64,000 bases of DNA. It comes from Plotosus lineatus (Eukaryota; Chordata; Actinopteri; Siluriformes; Plotosidae). Under the pieces are notes generated by a model. The model was given only the letters and a program-made list of their open reading frames with translations. It had not been told where the DNA came from and did not search any database. The stretch spans positions 55,609,001 through 55,673,000 of the forward strand of contig CM045731.1 in NCBI GenBank assembly GCA_024760905.1, read 5' to 3'. This document shows, in pieces, positions 1-14,393 of the stretch (positions are counted from its first letter, which is position 1; the number at the start of each line of letters is the position of its first letter). The position numbers and the translations under genes were made by a program.

Positions 1-358
1 GAGGCACACATGAGCGACAACTCCATAACATGTCTTTCAAGTCCCTGTGGCTTTTCATACAAAAAAAGTCCACTCAAATATTTCCCATGATTATATTTCC
101 CGGAAGAGAGCATCACTCGCATCCCACACAATGGATTAATCAATGTAACCAAATAACCAATGTTTTTAGCGCCCCTTGGGAATGAAGAATATTCTGTTTA
201 GGTCCAGTTTGACAAATTAAATTCTAAAGTCAATGATAAAAATCATGGATTTTCTTCCATTGTAGGAATTTTACTTTAAAACATTTGTAATTAACTGTGC
301 TTGCTAAAGTTTGTATGATTATGGTGCTCGTTCATGTGGCTGGTATGTGTAGGCACAC
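1..358. other. Intron sequence after exon 41; nothing recognised
   Basis: AT-rich. No FN3-like frame, stop-bearing terminal exon or repeat family was recognised here, so the gene's 3' end is outside the window. Confidence 0.6.
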
Positions 359-619
359 CTGTCTGCAGAACAGAGCTGCTACTTGGCTTGCTCCTGCACC
401 CTTGCCCTATACTTGACACCTTGAAATGGTACTCCTCGCCACACTGGAGTTCTGAGATGTGAGCTGTGGTGCTGTTGGAGGTTAGTCCCAACTGGAAGCC
501 GACATTGTTTTCAACAGTCATCATGTATAACTGAGCGGCCCGACTGGATTCCCAGGTCAGGGACACAACCCTCAGGTCGCAGTCCATCGTGGAATTTATG
601 ATCTGTGGTATGCATGGAG
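359..619 (-). CDS. Exon 41: FN3 domain 39, lacks Cys3 and Cys4 (last exon in window)
   Basis: Starts A-P-C-I-P; core LTWESS; QCGEEYHFKV. No Cys pair between Trp and CG. It ends in ACA-G with a gtgtgc donor, so the reading frame must continue into an exon beyond base 1. Confidence 0.87.
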
Positions 620-3600
620 CTGCACAGGACACATTCGATTAATATTCATAAACAATATCCTTGATGTTTATTTATCTACATTAAATTCCTTTCGTTTTCA
701 TTTTATTTATATAAAGGCTTCAGTATAGCTCATGGATAAATGAGAGTTGGTTAAGAGAAACAGTGGGATGTACTTGTTGAGCAAAAGTCGTGAGAAGTTT
801 GTGCTAAATATACACAGCAGCTAGGTAAACTACTTAAACATTCTACGCAGCAAAGCCTGGGGCACGCCCTAGTACACACAATGTTCACTGGTTCTGGGGC
901 ACAGCGATAGACTGAACTGTATCATCTGCAGTAGTGGAGGATACAATGGTGTGCACAACAGCCAAAGAGAAACTGCAGGGAGTAGTTCAAGCTGCATCGC
1001 CTGTAAAAATGATTTTATCTTCATGGTGGGTCAGTGGTGGTCTAGTGGGATAAGATGCTGGATTGCTGATCCCCACTCTCCACAGGGTTGTCACTGTCCC
1101 CCCCAGTGCAGCTAACTGGGTTATCAAAGGCGGGCCATGTCTCTCACTGTCTATGGTGAGAGGCATGTCAAAGAACCATTGTTGACTTTTGTAAAAAGAG
1201 TAGGCTGCAAAGCCGTCAGCGTGTTTCTGTCCCTTGCTAAAAAGGGTTGTGTCAGGAAGGGCATCCAACGTAAAAACTTATGCCAAATCAAAATGTGTGA
1301 ATCATTCAATGCAAATCATTCGCTGTCCACCCCCCTTGTAGGGGAAGAAAGGACTCTAAATGCATGATGATGATGATGATGATGTAAGCCCTATACTGAA
1401 GCCTTAAAACTTGTACACACACTTCGAATGTTGGCTCACCCATGCGGATGGTGGTGTTTCCACTAAGGGTGCTTTGACAGTTCAGGCCGCTGGCGATAAC
1501 TTGGACCATATAGGTCTCTCCACATAACAAGTCAGTCCAGGCACATACTGTGGTATTAGTGGTGCACGTATGTGTGTTGCCTAATATCTGTCCCTGAGCA
1601 ACTGCAGTATAATTTATCGCCCCATCACTGTTGACCCAGCTGACAGAAGCAGAGCTGTTCTCACATTCAATGAAGGTATGCACACCAGTTGGCACACATG
1701 GGGCTACAAAGGAGTTAAAACAGATTTTTTTTTAATGCCACAATAAATTGGATGCTGCAAATTTGTATATAAAAACTGCTCATTCTGTTTTTATTCCATT
1801 GATATAGGGTTGAGGTGAAAAGGAATTCCATTGTTTGCTGTATACTTCTTTAGCCTGATCAGTTACATTTTAGGAAGAACATACATAGTACGTGGAGTGA
1901 ATGTATATGCATAGGGCAGGGATGATGTACCACTTGAAAAATTGGCGTTGGCACTTGTGATGCTACGACATTGATCATTTTGCCCAAACACAGTAAACAT
2001 ATAGCTTTGGCCACAGGGAACCTCCAATTGAAAACTGGACATTGAGATCTGGAAGGCATTGGTGTAGCCCAGGTTTCCCTTGACCATGATGGTGTAAAGG
2101 AAAACACCAGTTACATCGGACCACTTCATTTGGAGTGTACTGGAGTTGCAAGAACCGGCAATGGTGAGGTTCTGCACGTGGCATGGCTCTGGACAAAGGT
2201 AATATGATTAATGCATCATGATGGACTTAGGTAATGCTTAAGACATTAAACAAATATATAAGTGTAGTGGCAGATGAGAGCGAGAGGAGCTGGTGATACC
2301 TGTAGTGATGTTGACTGGTTCACTGTAATAACTCCAGCACTGTTCAGTGTGAGCTCTGACTCTCAGGGAGTACTGGACACCGCACTGCAGCTCGCTAAAA
2401 TCGCAGGTGTCTGTAGTAGAGTTACACACTGCAGCAGCTACTCCAGACGAATAAGTTGCACTTCCCAGATAGTACATAACACCTGGCTTCTGTTCCCAGG
2501 TCAGCACAGCCGTTGCAGTGCCGCACTGCAGGTTCGCAGCGACATACCGAGGCGTGCAGGGTCCTACAGGTTATGAATGGTATTAAAATGATATAAAGTA
2601 CAGTATAGTCTTTATTGATTCCTGGTTTTAGGTCATAAATGCACAATTAATACAGTTGTGTTCTTCATTCTCATTTATCATATAGTATTGATTAACTGAT
2701 ACAAAAAGCTGTCATTGTTGGAAGGAGTCTCCAGTATTTGCAGTTTGTACCAGGAACAAAGTACAGTTGTAAATTGTGTCAATTTGTTTCTAGGATTTTC
2801 CTTATTTTAAAATATGGCTATAAATCAGCAAAACAATAGGAAACATTGTGATTTTAGCTAAATGGTTCATTAATTCCTCAATATATTTGCCGAGACACTT
2901 TATTCTACTGTGCTCAAGTGAAAGCTGGAGCCGATCTCAACCAACTCTGGGTGAAGGCTTGGTAGACTCTAAACAGCCTAACCATTTACGTTCATACCAC
3001 TACCTCAGGACAATTTGGAACAGCTAGTTATCCTGATCTGCATGTCTGTGAACTATGTTAGAAAACTGAACTACTAAGAGGAAACCCACACAGGAACATA
3101 GAAACTAGACACAGAAAGACACAGGACCTTCTGGATGTGAGATGGATGTGCTTATATCTCACACACACACACACACACACTTAGGGGCAGTGATGGTCTA
3201 GTGCAGGGGTCGGCAACCCGCGGCTCCGGAGCCGCATGCGGCTCTTTCATCCTTATGCTGCGGTTCTGCATGGCTCGGGAAAATAAATTGCAAGTATCCG
3301 ATTTTAAGTATATTGTAGGGAGCTGAGTAGAACAATTAATACACTGCTTCTGTTTGCTGTGCAATGGACAACTGACAGCTACTTTTATTGTGACATGTTC
3401 AACACAACGTCGACAGCACTTGACGTGTCAGCAGGCAGATTTGACAGCCGGCATGCGCGGAAAGCCCAGCAACACCAAAACTGCACAATATTTTAAAGTA
3501 TTTTATTTGTGTCTGTTCGTTTGTTTAATTGTAGCTGTAAATTGTATGATTATTGTGATCTGTAAATATTAAAATAAAATAATGTATATAGATTGTATTA

Positions 3601-5333
3601 TTTTTCATCGCTTAAAATATGCGTCACACTCTCCGACAGCCCGCCAAAACGCCGTACATTTATCGAGACTTTCAACCCTAGGTAGGCCACGGATGGATAA
3701 ATCTAAGAAAAGAAAAATATTTGAAGAAAACAGAGCATTTAATGATGCATGGGCAGATTCATTTGCAAAAGGTTCAAATCACCTTCAGTTTCGTTCATTA
3801 CTGGATGAGGTGGAGCGCACGTACTCTGATCTGATGCATAACAGAGTGCGGTGGCTGTCCAGAGGAGAAGTGCTGAAACGCTTTGCTGCATGTCTGGGAG
3901 AGGTGAAGACTTTCATGAGCAGCAAAGGACTCACCTTTCCTGAGCTGGAACGGCAAGAGTGGCTGGAAAAGCTGTATGTCATGGTGGACATGACGGCAAA
4001 CCTGAAAGCGCTGAATACAACTCTTCAGGGGAGAGGAGGCACAGCGCTACACATGCTGGAAGAGGTGTTGGCGTTTGAGCGCAAGCTGACAGTGTTTGTG
4101 AGAGATTTAGAGAGAGGAACACTGTCTCACTTCCCCTCCTTAAGGGAGTTCAAACAAGCGAACAAGGTAATAAATTCAGAGTATTTGCAGTCTGCAATCG
4201 CTACAATGCAAGCATCGTTTGGAAAACGATTCCAAGAGTTCAGAGAGGAAAAAGCTACATTATCCTTCCCCGTCGCTCCCCTGACCATCGACCTATCCCT
4301 GTTAAATGTGTCTGCATTTGCAGGTGTAAGTCAACCTGATCTTGAGCTGGAGCTGGCTGACATAGCTGACAGAGATATATGGGTGTCGGAGTTTGAACGC
4401 ATGAGAGATATATTTATATATATGCGAACATATTCATTTCAGATGTCAAAAAGTGTTTGCGGCTCCCAGTGTTGTCTTTTCCGTGGAAACCGGGTCGAAA
4501 TGGCTCTTTGAGTGTTAAAGGTTGCCGACCCCTGGTCTAGTGGATAGGGCGCAGGTTCACTGATCCTAAGATTGGGGGTTCGAGTCCCCACTAGGTTGTC
4601 ACTGTCCCTGTGACAGGAATGGCATCTGACGTAAAAACCCATGCCAAATCAAATGTGCGAATCAGATGATTCGCTGTGGTGACTCTCGAGAACGGGGAAA
4701 AAGCCGAAAAGAAAAGAAGATGTTGTTTTTGGAATTTAAAGTACAGCAGTATGATTTCCATGGAGATTCCTTCCAGCCATGTTATCATTGATTGTATTCT
4801 TTTAATAGCAAACCCTCATGTTTTTCATTCCCTACTCAGGCTTCTTAAGACTCACGGCTTTGGAAGGTGAGGCCAGTTTCCAGGCTAACAGCACCCGCAC
4901 TGTTGAAGGCTGTCAAGCTGAGGTTGTAGGTCTGTCCGCACTCCAGGTATGTAATGTTACAGCTGTTCTGCAGCGTGGCACATTTTAATTCCTTCCCGTT
5001 ATAGCTTGTAGCAGTAAGTTCATATGACATTGCTCCTTCACTCCAAGCCCAGCTGATGTTTACTGAATCATTTGTGCACTGTACTACTATTGCGAAGCTG
5101 ACTGGGTCTGGTAGACAGGGGACTGGATATAATAATACATCAGTCAGTAACTTAATGAGCAAATATTTTACATTTACAGCATTTAGCAGAAGCTCCAGAG
5201 TGACTTACAGAAGTGCTTTAAAGTCTCTATCAGTTAATATAATCTTGTACTGTTTTGTTAGAACACAAAGTATACCGTTAGTCAAACTCAGATGGTAGGA
5301 GTTGTGCTGTATGTGTGTGTGTGTGTGGGGGGT

Positions 5334-5392
<59 letters not shown>

Positions 5393-8300
5393 TGTGTAAA
5401 CAGCATAGTTCAAATCCAAGTACTGCTGAAAAAGACAAGTTTTCAGCCGTCGTTTGAAGATACCCAGTGACTCAGCTATCTGGATGTATAGAGGAAGTTC
5501 ATTCCACCACCTTGGAGCCAGAACAGAGAAGAGTTTAGATGCATTTTCCCCTGATCCCTTGGTAGAGGGTGGGATCAGTCTCACAGTGCTAGAGGATCCA
5601 AGTGAACGTGGTGCAGTGCGAGGTGTGATAAGTGCTTTGAGGTAGGAAAATGCAAGTTCATTTTTGGCTTTGTAGGCAAGCATTAGTGCTTTAAATTGAA
5701 TATGAGCAGCCGTAGGAAGCCGATAGAGAGAATGTAGCAGTGGTGCAGTGTGGGAAAATTTGGGAAGGTTGAAAGCAAGTCGTGCAGCTGCATTCTGGAT
5801 CATTTACAGAGGTTGAATAGCATTCAGAGATGGACATGTTTGTTTATTAAAAATGGGCCTGCAAACATTTTGGAGTGATATCATGTCTCGTCACTAACCT
5901 GTAATGAGCGGGACCCCTTCACTGCTTGAATTGTGGAGGCTGGTACCAATAGCTTTGACACGGGTCATATAAAATGTACCACACAGAAGCCCTGACACAC
6001 TGCATGATGTATTTGTGGTGTGGCAGTAAAGGGAATCCCCCAGCTGGCCCTCGAGCATGACAAAGTATTCTACAGCACCAAAACTCGGCTCCCATGTCAC
6101 TTCTCCTCTGTCTTCAACTGCTCGGGTTGATAGGATGGTAGGAGGACACGGCTCTAAAAACCACATGGTATAATTACATGAGAGCTGCTGTTTTAATACT
6201 GGATTTACGAGAATTCAACTGCAAAATGGCAGCTAGCTCTTTTTGTATTCTAATCTGTTTAATATTGCTTTGCCGACTCTCCCTCACCTGTATTGAGTGT
6301 AATGGTGTTGGACATGACCCCATCCTGATAGATCTCGCTGTAGGCAGTCAGAGTTATGTTGTAGATCTGGCTGCAGTTCAAATTGTGGATGACACACGAA
6401 TTGTTACGGCTCAAACAGGATGTCTGGAAGCCTTGGGGTGACACGGCCCGAGCGGTGTAGCTGTCAGCACCTCGGGCCATATCCCATAGCAGCAGAGCAT
6501 GAGAAGGTATATAGCTTGCATTCAGTAGCATCGGAACACAAGGCCCTGAGATCATGATAAAATTATGATTACAACAATCGCACAGTCATCACTGCAGACG
6601 CTCCCAAACTTACATTTTAGTTAGATTCCAGACGGAAGGTAAAAAAAACACAAGCTATTACTGTATGTTCCAGTGACGTATGACATTCATACTGTACTAT
6701 ACATCCATAAATACCATTACTGTATCTCATTAAACACCCCTAAATCAATTATTATAAACATTACATTGTAAAATAATATCAAATATATCAAATAATATCA
6801 ACATTAAATTCAAATAATTTAAATTCAAGCAAAATAACTTCAAATAGATACATTTTCTGACCAACCATATTTGCTTCGGGTTACAAAAGTCCGCAAAACA
6901 TTGTAAACACAAAGATCAAAGAGACGACGTCTTAACACAAGGGTAACACGCACTGAACTGGGAAGAAAGAGGGGAACGTTTGTAACCAATGGACGCAGCG
7001 TCATTACGTCATTGCATCATTATGTCAGCGTACTACGTGGGTACGTCTCGTACTACAGAAAGCACGCTAAACTCAAGATTTGACATAATTTTTTTTTTTT
7101 TTTTTTTTTAAACCTAAAATCGAAAAAACATAAAACGAATGAACGCAAGTTGGGGAGCATCTGTACAATGAAATGACTGTAACAACCAAAGAAAAAGTTC
7201 AGAACAGCTTGCCAATTCATCACAGGGCGAACACACAAACAACCATCCACACTTCCGTTTGGGGGCATTTTTGAAACAGCCAATTAGCCTAATGTGCATG
7301 TCTTTGGACTGTGGGGGGAAAACTGGAGTCCAACAAGAGTCCCACACAAGAACTGGGAGAGCATGCAAACTCCACACAAACACAAAAACTTAGGACCTTC
7401 TTGCTGTGAGATGAGCATGCTCACCTCTACACCACCTATATTGTAATATGTATAGAATAAAACATTTACCTGTCTGAAGGTATATACCCAGTGAAACTGG
7501 GCTATTACAATTGCTTCCCATAGCCTGAACCGTGACATTGTACATGTCTCCACACAACAGGTTATTAAGGTCACAGTTTGTCTGATTGGTGTCACAAGAG
7601 TCAGTGGTTCCTGAGATGTTGCTCACTGCCACGGCTTTGTACCTCAGTGCACCAGCACTCAAATGCCATGAGAGAATAGCCCTGCCAGTCAGAATGTCCA
7701 TCAGAGCCTGGATATTACTGGGTGCACAGGGAACTACAAAATGGAAAACAAAAATGGAGCAGGTAATTTATCACGAGAGATTGCATTTGTCTGAATTGAA
7801 CATAGTGTCAAGAAATAAGAATAGGAGCTAAAAAGTGAAGCAACCTTTAGCTAAAGTTATAACTTGCTAATTTCATGGCTAATAGTCAGCCAGCTGTTTT
7901 ATATATTCACAATCCTTCAGTTAGAACCCCCAGTGCAGCTAACTGGGTTATCAAAGGCGGGCCATGTCTTTCACTGTCTATGGTGAGAGGCATGTAATAG
8001 AACCATTGCTGACTTTCGTAAAGAGTAGGCTGCAAAGTCGTCAGCATGTTTCTGTCCCTTGCTAAAAAGGGTTGTGACAGGAAGGGCATCCGACGTAAAA
8101 AAAAACCTCTGCCAAATCAAACGTGCGAATCAGATGATTCGCTGTGGCGACTCCCGAGTAAAAGGGAAAAAGCCGAAAGAAAGACATACAATCCTTCAGT
8201 TAGAAATAAAACATGACCCAGTATGTAGTTGATTGTGCATTATGACAGAACCAGCCAGTTATGTTTAAATTTCATGAGTTGAATAGTCAAATTCAACTCT

Positions 8301-11300
8301 CAAGGCAAAACTCTCAATTTACCAGTCGATCTACGTTCCAACCCTCACCTATGGTCACGAGCTTTGGGTAATGACCGAAAGAACAAGATCACGGATACAA
8401 GCGGCTGAAATGAGCTTCCGTCGCTGGGTGGCGGGGTTCTCCCTTAGAGATAGGGTGAGAAGCTCCGCCATCCGGGGAGAGCTCGGAGTAGATCCGCTGC
8501 TCCTCCGCATTGAGAGGGGCCAGTTGAGGTGGCTCGGGCATCTGGTCAGAATGCCCCCCGGACGCCTCCCTGGTGTGGTGTTTCGGGCATGTCCAACCGG
8601 GAAGAGACCCCGGGGTCGACCTAGAACACGCTGGAGGGACTATGTCTCTCGGCTTGTCTGGGACCGCCTCGGTGCCCCCCCAGGAGAGTTGGAGGAAGTG
8701 GCTCGGAAGAGGGACGTCTGGACCTCTTTGCTAAGGTTGCTGCCCCCGCGACCCGACCCTGGACTAAGCGGAAGAAGATGATGATGATGAGTTGAATAGT
8801 ATTGTAATGATATTTCTGCTGACTGATGGTTGACGGATGATTTCCAACCATTTACATCTTTGTTCCTCTTCATGATGCACCATACATTTTCAATAGAAGA
8901 GAGATCTGGCCTGACTTCAGGTCATTCAAACACACCCACTCTGTGCCTACGAAGCCACACTGCTTAAGCTCATGAAGAATGAGGTCTGGTATTATCCTGC
9001 TGAAATAGGCATGGCCATTCTGGGAATAGACGTTACTTTAATAGCTTACCCATGACTTGGGCACTGATGCACCTCCATACAATGACAAATGCAGGCTTTT
9101 CTACTTTTTACTGCCAACAATCTGGATGATTCTTTTTTAAACCAAGTTCAATTATGGACTCATTTGACCACATCACATGATTTCACTGTCTTTTGCTCCA
9201 TGTGAAATAACCCACCACCTTTGCCTGGAGTCAGCTAAGTTGGTGTTGAATAAATCATCATCATATCTTGTTATTCCCGTAGGGTAGTGTAGCAATTGGT
9301 CTCTTCCGGAGAAGATTACTGAGAAGATTAACCGGGACGCACGAACGCTTGCTACTTGTCCCCGGAAACACGCTGACGGCTTTGTAGCCTACTCTTTACA
9401 AAAGTCAGCAATGGTTCTTTTACATGCCTCTCACCATAGTCAGTGCGAGACATGGCCCGCCTTGATAACCCAGTTAGCTGCACTGGGGGGACAGTGACAG
9501 CCCTGTGGGGACTCAAACCCCCAACCTTAAGATCAGGAATCCTGCGTCCTATCCACTAGACCACCACTGCCCAATGAATAAATAAAATAACACTGACTAG
9601 AGTTATGGTCATGAAGGACTCTTATGGCATTAATTTTAAGTGATTTAAATCTCATATAGTGCATCATTTGTATCAAAAATTTTTATATATTCTGTACCAC
9701 ACAGTCATAGTTGGTGTATCTGTTTATTACCTGAGTCTATGCTATAGATTATGCTGGGCTGGCTGGTGCAGGATTCTTCAGAGGCAACCAAACTAGTATG
9801 ATAGATGTTTCCACAGGCAAGGCCACCAATGCTGCAACTGTCAGAAAAGCTCTGGCAGTTAGTGGAGTGCCCCCAACTGTCCGTCACAATGGCTTTGTAA
9901 AATTCCACCCCAGCAGTCTGGTTCCAGGATACAGTCAGGTTGCGGGCATAGCAATCTAAGTCCAGCATGACATATTGAGGAACGCACGGTACTGAAATAA
10001 AGAAAACAAATAAGTCTTGAGTAGTTTTAAAATGGAATACCAGTATGACTTCACTATCCGTCAGGGTAAGTGGGGATGACTTATCTCTCCACCTGTTGGA
10101 GTTAATTAAAAGTTGTAGCCTCTGTATCCCTCAGTCACAAAGAAAAAGGTGTGGTATCTAACTGTCAAATCTGGTAAAGGGGGGTGGCTTGTGTGCATAT
10201 CAGTCCAAATACAGTAAGCACCGCTTGGGTGCCATTCAGCTTTAGAGACTAAATAATTTTAACTGAAGCAAAAATTCCCTATCACATATAACAAATATCA
10301 TTCAGGAAGGGCAAATGCAAGCTTCTGCATCTTCCATGGTCTGTGATGCCAGTCAACCACATGTTTTGCATTACCCAGTCAAGACCATAGACAAGGTCAT
10401 AATAGCTCCTGTAACTCTGCAAGTAGCTACAAATCTACAAGGACAAATTAGACAGAATTACCTGCTGTATTTTCCAAACAAACATTTGACATTGACCAGG
10501 CCATACCTTTAATCTCTATTTTTCTATATGATGCACAAACACATGGAAAAAGCAACATACATGGTAACCTCCTTCTTTTATGATTTAAAAAGGTTTGACC
10601 ATCAGTCACTTCATGCTCTTGTTGGGTCAAAATAAGGGGGCACTCTTCTCACCTGTCTTGATGATTGTTGGAGGACTTGGTAAGCTGAGGCAAGAGCTGT
10701 GTTGTGCCACCACTGTGGCTGTGTACTCCAGGCCACACATCAGTTCTGTGAGGTCGCAAGAACCATCAAAGCCATCGCAGCTGTCATTGAATATTCCGTC
10801 AATGCTTATAGCATTTACTGTATAGAGCTGACCACCCGCAGTGCTCGACCATCTGACAGTTGCCACATTATCTGAGCAGTTCATAGTGGCACTGAGTGGT
10901 GGTGGCTGGCAGGGTGCTACACATAGAAAAATAAGATTAGAACAATGAAAACAAGGAGCATTCAGAGAGGCACTTTGGAAACTTGAAAAGTATGTAGCAG
11001 CTTTTACCAAAGTGTTGTTGAATTTTAGTTACAGTCTGTGTCCAGTGACCTTTAAGTCAACCAAAACTAATGAAAATACAGTAGAGAGGAAGAGTGTACA
11101 TGTCTGTATGAGGATATTACCTGTCATTACAATCATGGTAGGGCTTTGTGAGCTATTACATATTTGTCCTGCTGCAGTGACAGTCAGCATGTACACCTGA
11201 CCACAGGGAAGGGATGTGATCTCGCAAGAAGTGCTATCATTAAGAGTACTGCAGCATGAAGTCATGCCGTCGGATGACTCAAGTGTAGCCGTATATGAGA

Positions 11301-12981
11301 GCGCTCCATTACTCTGCAACCACCAGACACTCACTGTCCCACTGGCACAACCCACTAATACATCTACACCCTCAGGAGCACATGGTACTAAAAGATGGAC
11401 AGAAAATCATAATAAATCAAATGGAGAGTAATTCTCACTGTGTTATTGTCTCTGTTTTGCTCCCTCACCTGTCTCAGCCTGTATGATGTTACTGACTCCA
11501 CTGCTGCACGCTACATTGGCAGCTGTGAGACTAAAGCTGTAACTCCTCCCACACTGTAACCCAAGAATCATACACATGCTGTCAGTGGAGTTGCACTGAT
11601 ATTGGTGTCTGTCATTGTCTATTCCCACAGCAGTGTAAAACTCTGCTCCCGATGATGCGTTCCATTCCACCCACGCCGAGTTGAACAGGCAGTCCATCTC
11701 CACGCTTGTCAAAGTGGGAACACACGGTGCTACACATACAAAAGCACAATCATACAGTGCTGCATAAAATAGTATCTGTTATTAATACTGAGTTTTAAAT
11801 AAAAATAAATGATAACCTGCTTGAATAATCTTATACGGCGAACTAACTCCATTGCACCCATTTTGAATTGGCATTACAGAAATGTTGTAAGTTCTGCCAC
11901 ATGGCACATGGATGCTGCATGACATGTTTGTGCTGTTGCAGGTGTAATTGTCACGAGAGGAGAGGGCATACACCTTGTATCTGATACCAGTCACACTGGA
12001 AGACCAGTTCACTAAGATAGTGTTGGAGGTGCAGTTTATAACTGCACTGATTGTCTGTGGTGGGCATGGGGCTGGAATGACACACACCATGGTTAACTCA
12101 CATATCATAGATGATACAGTTAATTGACTATATGCACATGATAAAGGACACATCTACACAGATATATGGTATTATCATTTCTTTTATTACAGATGGTTAA
12201 TAAAGACCAATAATATACTGTACAGAGCTATTCCGAATATAGACACCAGCAGAGGTACCCTAACTGAAGAAGGTATACTATAATCATGGTTGTATATTCA
12301 CCTGACATGACGCTTTGTGCAGAACTGTGGCTGCTGTTGCACCTGTCATTCTGTGCCATTACAGACACATTATATATCAGACCACAGAGGATGTTGGGAA
12401 TTGTAAAAAAGGTTTTGTCTGTAACAAAGAACATCACTTGACCAGCACTGGTGGCCACCATGGCTCTATATTGCTTAGCTTCACCACTCTGCTGCCAGGT
12501 AACATCAAGCACTGATGACTGACACTCCACTATCGTCTGGATGTTCTGAGGGACGCAGGGAGCTGCATGATGAGGTGAGAGGACAAGAGAATTAGACTAT
12601 TATTAAGAAAATTATTAAACATATTTTGAGATGAAGGAAAGAAGATGGTTAAAGAATCCAGTAGAGTGAAAAGGGTGAGCCATCTCACCGGTTTTAACAA
12701 TCTGACTCTGGCTTTTCGGTCCTATACAATTTCCAACAACTCCTGATACATAAACTTCGAACGTCTTTCCGCACGGAAGTCCAGCAATGTTACATGTTGT
12801 CCCATTGCTGCTGCAACTAAGAATTAATCCCTCAGTGCTTTGAACAACAGCCAGGTAAGAGGCAGAACCCTCAGACATCTGCCAGAAGATGGACATTACA
12901 TTCGATTCACAGGGAATTTGAACAGAAACAAGATTTGGGGGACATGGTCCTGCAATTATAAAAACAAAAAGAAACAGATTT

Positions 12982-13057
<76 letters not shown>

Positions 13058-14339
13058 ACATATTTTGTACATAAAAATGATGGTAAATGTATTAACTATT
13101 AATACATAACTTCAATATTTTATGGACCTGTGGTAATGGAAAGGTTCTGGGAATAGGTTGGGCAGGTGCTCCCCTGACCACACACACTGATTACGTAAGT
13201 CTGGTTACACTGTAGATGAGTCACATTACAGGAAAATCCACTTGTACTGCAATTGGCATGGTCAGCCATATCCAGGGCATTAGCAGAGGCATTATAAAAT
13301 ACTATGCCATGACCTGGCGTCCAGGAAATGAGAGCCGTGTTACTGCTGCAGTCCAACAAGGCGCGAGTACTCGAGTGAGGACATGGCCCTTGACAGAGAC
13401 AAAATAAAAATTATAAAGAGCTAAAAAAAATCTTTCATAATCTTAATATACAAGCCTGCCTAAAGAGTTGTGCACCCTAACATTTTTGGAGTGATCGTAG
13501 CCTTGATTACAGCACATAACTGCCCTGGCATTTTTGTTCTAGTTGGTCCGGTCGAGACACAGCAACCTCGTCAGCTGATGACCTGAATGTACCGAATGAC
13601 CAGGTTATCACATCAATGGATTTTTTCCCCACTGATGGCACAGATACAAAATTGGAACTTAACCAGAGAACAGAGTAGTTCAGGGAGCATGAAGAATCCT
13701 TTTCACATATGTATTGGTGCCCCAGTGGGATGATTTTAACACTATTGAAAATCTTTAAGATGCTCTGGATGCTTGATTTTGTCATCATCAGTTCAAGATG
13801 CCAGTAAAAAATGAACCCAATGCCCGAAGGCTCTTGCCTTCTTATGTTATGGTGCCATTGCATGGTAATAACATGTTGTCATCAAGGCTAAAGTTGGTCC
13901 AACACTAACACAATACTAAGGTGTGCACAGTCATTTTGGCAGGGTAGTATATAATCCCACTATTTTGCCACAAAGGGGGCACATTTTTAGTTTTTTTGAG
14001 TAAAGGTTTCATGTTTATTCTCAGTACCTGTAGACACATTGAAGGGTAGACTGGGCTGAGAGCTGCAACTGCCATACTTGGCAACAACTGTTAGGGTGTA
14101 GTTCTGACCACACTGGAGATCTGGGAGAGTGCAGTTGGTGGCTACGGTGCTGCAGTTGGACATGTATCCTTGACTACATATTGCATACACCACATAACTG
14201 TCAGCTGCATGAGTCATGTCCCATATTACTGAGGTGACCGAAGTGACACAATCATGGTTTGCTCTGACATTGGTAGGGATGCAAGGAGCTGAAAGAAACC
14301 AAATAGCATGTTAATGATACCAGTCTAATTGCTCTTATA

Positions 14340-14393
<54 letters not shown>

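Larger units (their letters stand above)
3184..4718 (+). repeat. SINE family A copy split by a hAT insertion
   Basis: The SINE head (3184-3203) and body (4543-4718) are separated by the hAT element at 3204-4534. The second part keeps a good box B (GGTTCGAGTCC), and the 3' end reads aaaaagccgaaaag, as in other copies. Confidence 0.8.

Noticed and set aside
3582..3692. Upstream extension of the hAT frame to an ATG at 3582
   Set aside because: The recognisable protein starts at 3693 (MDKSKKRK); the 37 residues before it look like untranslated sequence that happens to be open.
4560..4600. tRNA genes at box A/box B sequences (also 24.8, 36.6, 40.0, 40.4 kb)
   Set aside because: No cloverleaf acceptor stem; the boxes sit in SINE heads followed by SINE bodies.
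13507..13863. Minus-strand 118-codon frame as a gene
   Set aside because: It is antisense to the Tc1-like remnant and has no similarity of its own.
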